DNA of 64,000 nucleotides from Flammeovirga kamogawensis (GTDB taxonomy: Bacteria; Bacteroidota; Bacteroidia; Cytophagales; Flammeovirgaceae): contig NZ_CP076129.1 of the NCBI RefSeq assembly GCF_018736065.1, positions 1,054,001 through 1,118,000 on the forward strand, in the 5' to 3' direction. Shown here one piece after another: positions 61,452 through 64,000 of the stretch. Every line of letters starts with the position of its first letter. Positions within the stretch are counted from its first letter, which is position 1. The position numbers and the translations under genes are program-made. The notes under the pieces were generated by a model, which was not told the origin of the DNA, made no database searches, and saw only the letters and a list, made by a program, of their open reading frames with translations.

Positions 61452-63113
61452 ATGAAAAAGAATAATATCTTAAAATATATACTATTACCTCTCTTAATTT
61501 TATCATCGTGTACAATTAAGGAAGAACCACCTTTTGCAGATAAAGAGTTAATCTATGCAGGAGATCAAGGAAAAAAAGCAGTATTAGATGGTTTGTATGC
61601 TATGCTTATTGAGTTTCCTGGTTATAAGCAAGGGTTTCATGAAACAAGACAAATACATTCAGGTATTTTAAATTCTAGACAAGCATCTTTACAAGCTACA
61701 GTTGGATCTTTAAATATCGACCCAACATGGAATCAGAATGATTTTTCTTGGGGTAATTACTATACTCTGGTTTATAGAGCAAATCAATTATTAGTAGATA
61801 TAGAAGTAAAGGAAACATCTACTGCTTATGATATAGATGTAGTGGGGAATGCATTATTCTTACGTGCTTTTTCTTATTTCCATTTAGTAAGAAGCTGGGG
61901 TGAAGTTCCTTTAATTACAGCTCCAACTAGTTTAGAGACCTTATATATTGGTAAATCAACTAAAGGAGAAATTTACACGCAGATTATTGCTGATTTAACG
62001 TTAGCTGCAGAGTATTTATCTGAAGGTGGTTTAGCTCCAGGGTATCCTAAAAAATATGCTGCCGAAATGCTTTTAGGTAAAGTGTATATGTGGTTAGCTT
62101 CTGCAGAAGATAGCGGAGAAGAAGATGTATTAATCTCTGGTGTTCAATACGAAACAGATACAACTTCTGGTACTGAACTTACGTACTGGCAAAGTGCTTT
62201 AGCTCATACATCTAAAGTAGAAGGTCAATATATGCTAACTTCTGATTATAGAACATTATTTGCAGGAGCAGATGGTAACCATACAGAAGAAAGTATTTTT
62301 GAAGTGAACTTTAACAGCGAAGTTGCTCAGGTTTCTTACACAGCATTATTTACACCAAATAACTGGACAAAAGGTTTAAATAATTATGGTAGAATAGTTG
62401 TTAACCCAGAGATTTACGCTAGACATCAAAATACGCATGAAAATGATCCAAGGTTTAAGGGTAACTTCTTGGGAGATTATAATGGGTTTTCTAGAAATCA
62501 AAGTACAGGCGAAATTATTGTTGCTCCTTGGGGTACTAATTTTAAAATAAATGATGCGGGTAGATTAAATCTTAAAGCAAACCAAATGGGATTAGGCTAT
62601 GCAGTATTAACAAAGCATATGCTAAAAGATAGAGAGCAGACTACTTTAGATTCACCTAAAGGATTTATCATTTTCAGATATGCAGATTTATTATTAATGC
62701 TTGCTGAAATTGAAAATGAGTTAGGAAATACTTCTAAAGCAGAAACTTACCTAGCAAAAGTATTAGAAAGAGCAAGAACATCTACATACCTAAATACAAA
62801 TGGTGATGTTCAGTCTGGAAATGGTATTGATCCAATATTACAACCAGGTCAATCTCAAGATGAGATGAGAGAGACAATTTTCCAAGAAAGAATATTTGAA
62901 TTAGTTGGCGAAGGAGAAGATTGGTATGAAGTAAGAAGAAGAGGCTTTGCTTATTTTACTTCTCATGTGATAGAACCTCATAATAACTTTATCTACTTTA
63001 ATGAAGCTATTGATGTTAAGTTAAATACTACAAATAAAGGAATGCTATTTCCAATTCCTTTATCAGAGATTGCAAATAATCAAGCTTTATCAGAGCAAAA
63101 CCCTGGTTACTAA
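61452..63113 (+). CDS. SusD-family nutrient-binding lipoprotein
   Basis: A 553-residue SusD/RagB lipoprotein. Lipobox LILSSC (Cys about residue 18), SusD N-terminal part (RANQLLVDIEVKE, LFLRAFSYFHLVRSWGEVPLIT) and the C-terminal RETIFQERIFELVGEGEDWYEVRRRG are characteristic. It caps the SusC barrel and binds glycan at the surface. The frame opens with a TTG at 61434; ATG at 61452 is preferred. Confidence 0.9.
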   Translation: MKKNNILKYILLPLLILSSCTIKEEPPFADKELIYAGDQGKKAVLDGLYAMLIEFPGYKQGFHETRQIHSGILNSRQASLQATVGSLNIDPTWNQNDFSWGNYYTLVYRANQLLVDIEVKETSTAYDIDVVGNALFLRAFSYFHLVRSWGEVPLITAPTSLETLYIGKSTKGEIYTQIIADLTLAAEYLSEGGLAPGYPKKYAAEMLLGKVYMWLASAEDSGEEDVLISGVQYETDTTSGTELTYWQSALAHTSKVEGQYMLTSDYRTLFAGADGNHTEESIFEVNFNSEVAQVSYTALFTPNNWTKGLNNYGRIVVNPEIYARHQNTHENDPRFKGNFLGDYNGFSRNQSTGEIIVAPWGTNFKINDAGRLNLKANQMGLGYAVLTKHMLKDREQTTLDSPKGFIIFRYADLLLMLAEIENELGNTSKAETYLAKVLERARTSTYLNTNGDVQSGNGIDPILQPGQSQDEMRETIFQERIFELVGEGEDWYEVRRRGFAYFTSHVIEPHNNFIYFNEAIDVKLNTTNKGMLFPIPLSEIANNQALSEQNPGY

Positions 63114-63184
63114 TAAAAACTACATTCACTCAGGTAAACTACTATTTACCTGAGTGATCATAAAAACATTAAGTATTTCAGATC

Positions 63185-64000
63185 ATGAAAAATATTTATA
63201 TATATAGTTTCTTAGCTTTCATTTTAGCTTTTACAAGCTGTACTAAAGAGCAAGAGATAATAGAAGGAGTTGAATCGGATATTTCAAATCCGCCTCAAAA
63301 TGTAACATACAATAGCTTAACAACAAGCTATGCAGATACTATAATAACAGAGAAACCATCGCTATCAGGAGGTACAACAAATGTAGCTTACGGTATTGAA
63401 TACCCAGTAAGAGTGTTTATTGGTGGCGAGGAAGTGGACTATGCTACAACTTCAATTGTAGATAGTGCAATGGTACAATTCTTATTTACTACCGATGCGA
63501 AAACTGGTGAAGTAATTATTAGAGATACACCAAACTTTAGTGTTACAGATTTACCATATGGTGATTACGTAGTTTCTGTATATACAGATTATAGAGGGGG
63601 CACAGTTGTTCATGATTCTGCATCAACAATCCATCTTGTAAACTTAGGTTTAGAGTTAGAGCAACCGTCGTATACAAATACTGTAAATACATCTTTTACA
63701 GGTGTTTATGAAACTGTAAAAGCAATTGTTACAGATCTAGAAACTTCGGATTTAGAAATCTTATCTTATGCCTTAATTAATGATCCAGTAGAAGGTTTTT
63801 CTATAGATTCTTTAACAGGAGAGCTTTCTAAAGAATCTGTATTAATTGCACCTGGTACTTATCAATTTGGTGTAAAAGTGAATACAACATATGGAGATAA
63901 ATATTTTGATAGTACTTTAATTGCAACCGTTAATCCTTTGGATATTGCAATGTCTTACACATCAAAAAGCTTGGGTTTCTTAGAAACTGGTTCTTTAGGT
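63185..64000 (+). CDS. SusE/SusF-like or SGBP-type lipoprotein (3' end cut)
   Basis: A lipoprotein continuing past the window end; 272 residues are visible. Lipobox FTSC (Cys about residue 20), then domains with strands such as YADTIITEKPSLSGGTTNVAYGIEY and LPYGDYVVSVYTDYRGG, and a later IVTDLETSDLEILSYALINDPVEGFSIDSLTGELS that looks cadherin- or Ig-like. Position right after SusD suggests a surface glycan-binding protein. The frame is open at base 64000. Family not assignable with certainty. Confidence 0.65.
   Translation, partial: MKNIYIYSFLAFILAFTSCTKEQEIIEGVESDISNPPQNVTYNSLTTSYADTIITEKPSLSGGTTNVAYGIEYPVRVFIGGEEVDYATTSIVDSAMVQFLFTTDAKTGEVIIRDTPNFSVTDLPYGDYVVSVYTDYRGGTVVHDSASTIHLVNLGLELEQPSYTNTVNTSFTGVYETVKAIVTDLETSDLEILSYALINDPVEGFSIDSLTGELSKESVLIAPGTYQFGVKVNTTYGDKYFDSTLIATVNPLDIAMSYTSKSLGFLETGSLG

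Noticed and set aside
1-64000. CRISPR arrays, tRNA or rRNA genes
   Set aside because: No regularly spaced identical repeats with unique spacers, and no cloverleaf or rRNA-like sequence was seen by eye; the iterons are too variable in spacing to be CRISPR. Weak tRNA-like folds cannot be excluded without tRNAscan.

Overview
The window is AT-rich DNA from a marine Bacteroidetes bacterium, most likely Cytophagales and close to Flammeovirga. This is inferred from SusC/SusD genes, type IX secretion (T9SS) sorting tails, an ECF sigma/Ser-Thr kinase cluster and agar catabolism. The genus is an inference; no search was run. I found no rRNA, tRNA or CRISPR array. The window probably carries the replication and partition region of a secondary replicon (chromid or megaplasmid), because an iteron array, a Rep_3-type initiator and two ParA/ParB pairs lie together at about 29.2-37.8 kb.

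Region by region. 0-10.3 kb is housekeeping and mixed: a DUF5074/BtuG-like propeller (cut by the window start), a transglutaminase-like protein, AlkB, a condensation-fold acyltransferase, DUF523, TruA, GtrA, CorA and a GNAT enzyme. 10.4-18.6 kb is mostly secreted proteins (T9SS cargo, a SUMF1-like protein, a GH9 glucanase) plus a HipA-like kinase/DUF3037 pair. 19.1-23 kb is a signalling cluster: PP2C phosphatase on the minus strand, and an ECF sigma factor followed by a transmembrane Ser/Thr kinase on the plus strand. 23-29.2 kb holds a membrane-anchored GIY-YIG protein, small proteins and two murein peptidases. 29.2-37.8 kb is the origin region: parB1-parA1 on the minus strand, an AT-rich intergenic region of about 1.45 kb with 18 iterons, rep on the plus strand, a plasmid-type membrane protein, and parB2-parA2 on the minus strand. 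A 26-bp palindrome recurs at 5.0, 27.1, 27.4 and 39.4 kb and is a strong candidate for a dispersed centromere (parS) site. A second palindrome type sits beside parB2.

38.6-46.9 kb is accessory: an HNH/NUMOD-like protein, GNAT, a Bcr/CflA efflux pump, an IS3-family element with a programmed -1 frameshift, a repeat-bearing lipoprotein, a FemAB-like protein and a DEDDh exonuclease. 47.2-54.7 kb is a compact agar catabolic locus: GH50 beta-agarase, RhaT-like permease, enolase-superfamily cycloisomerase, aldehyde dehydrogenase, 2-keto-3-deoxy-sugar kinase and KDPG/KDPGal-type aldolase. Together they match the known route from 3,6-anhydro-L-galactose to pyruvate and glyceraldehyde-3-phosphate. 55-56.9 kb has small membrane and DinB-like genes. 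57-64 kb is an AraC regulator divergent from a SusC/SusD pair and a lipoprotein that runs off the window end; this is probably a polysaccharide utilisation locus, possibly for agar as well.

Most favoured start codons are ATG. Several longer open frames begin at TTG or GTG, and I moved those starts to the internal ATG.
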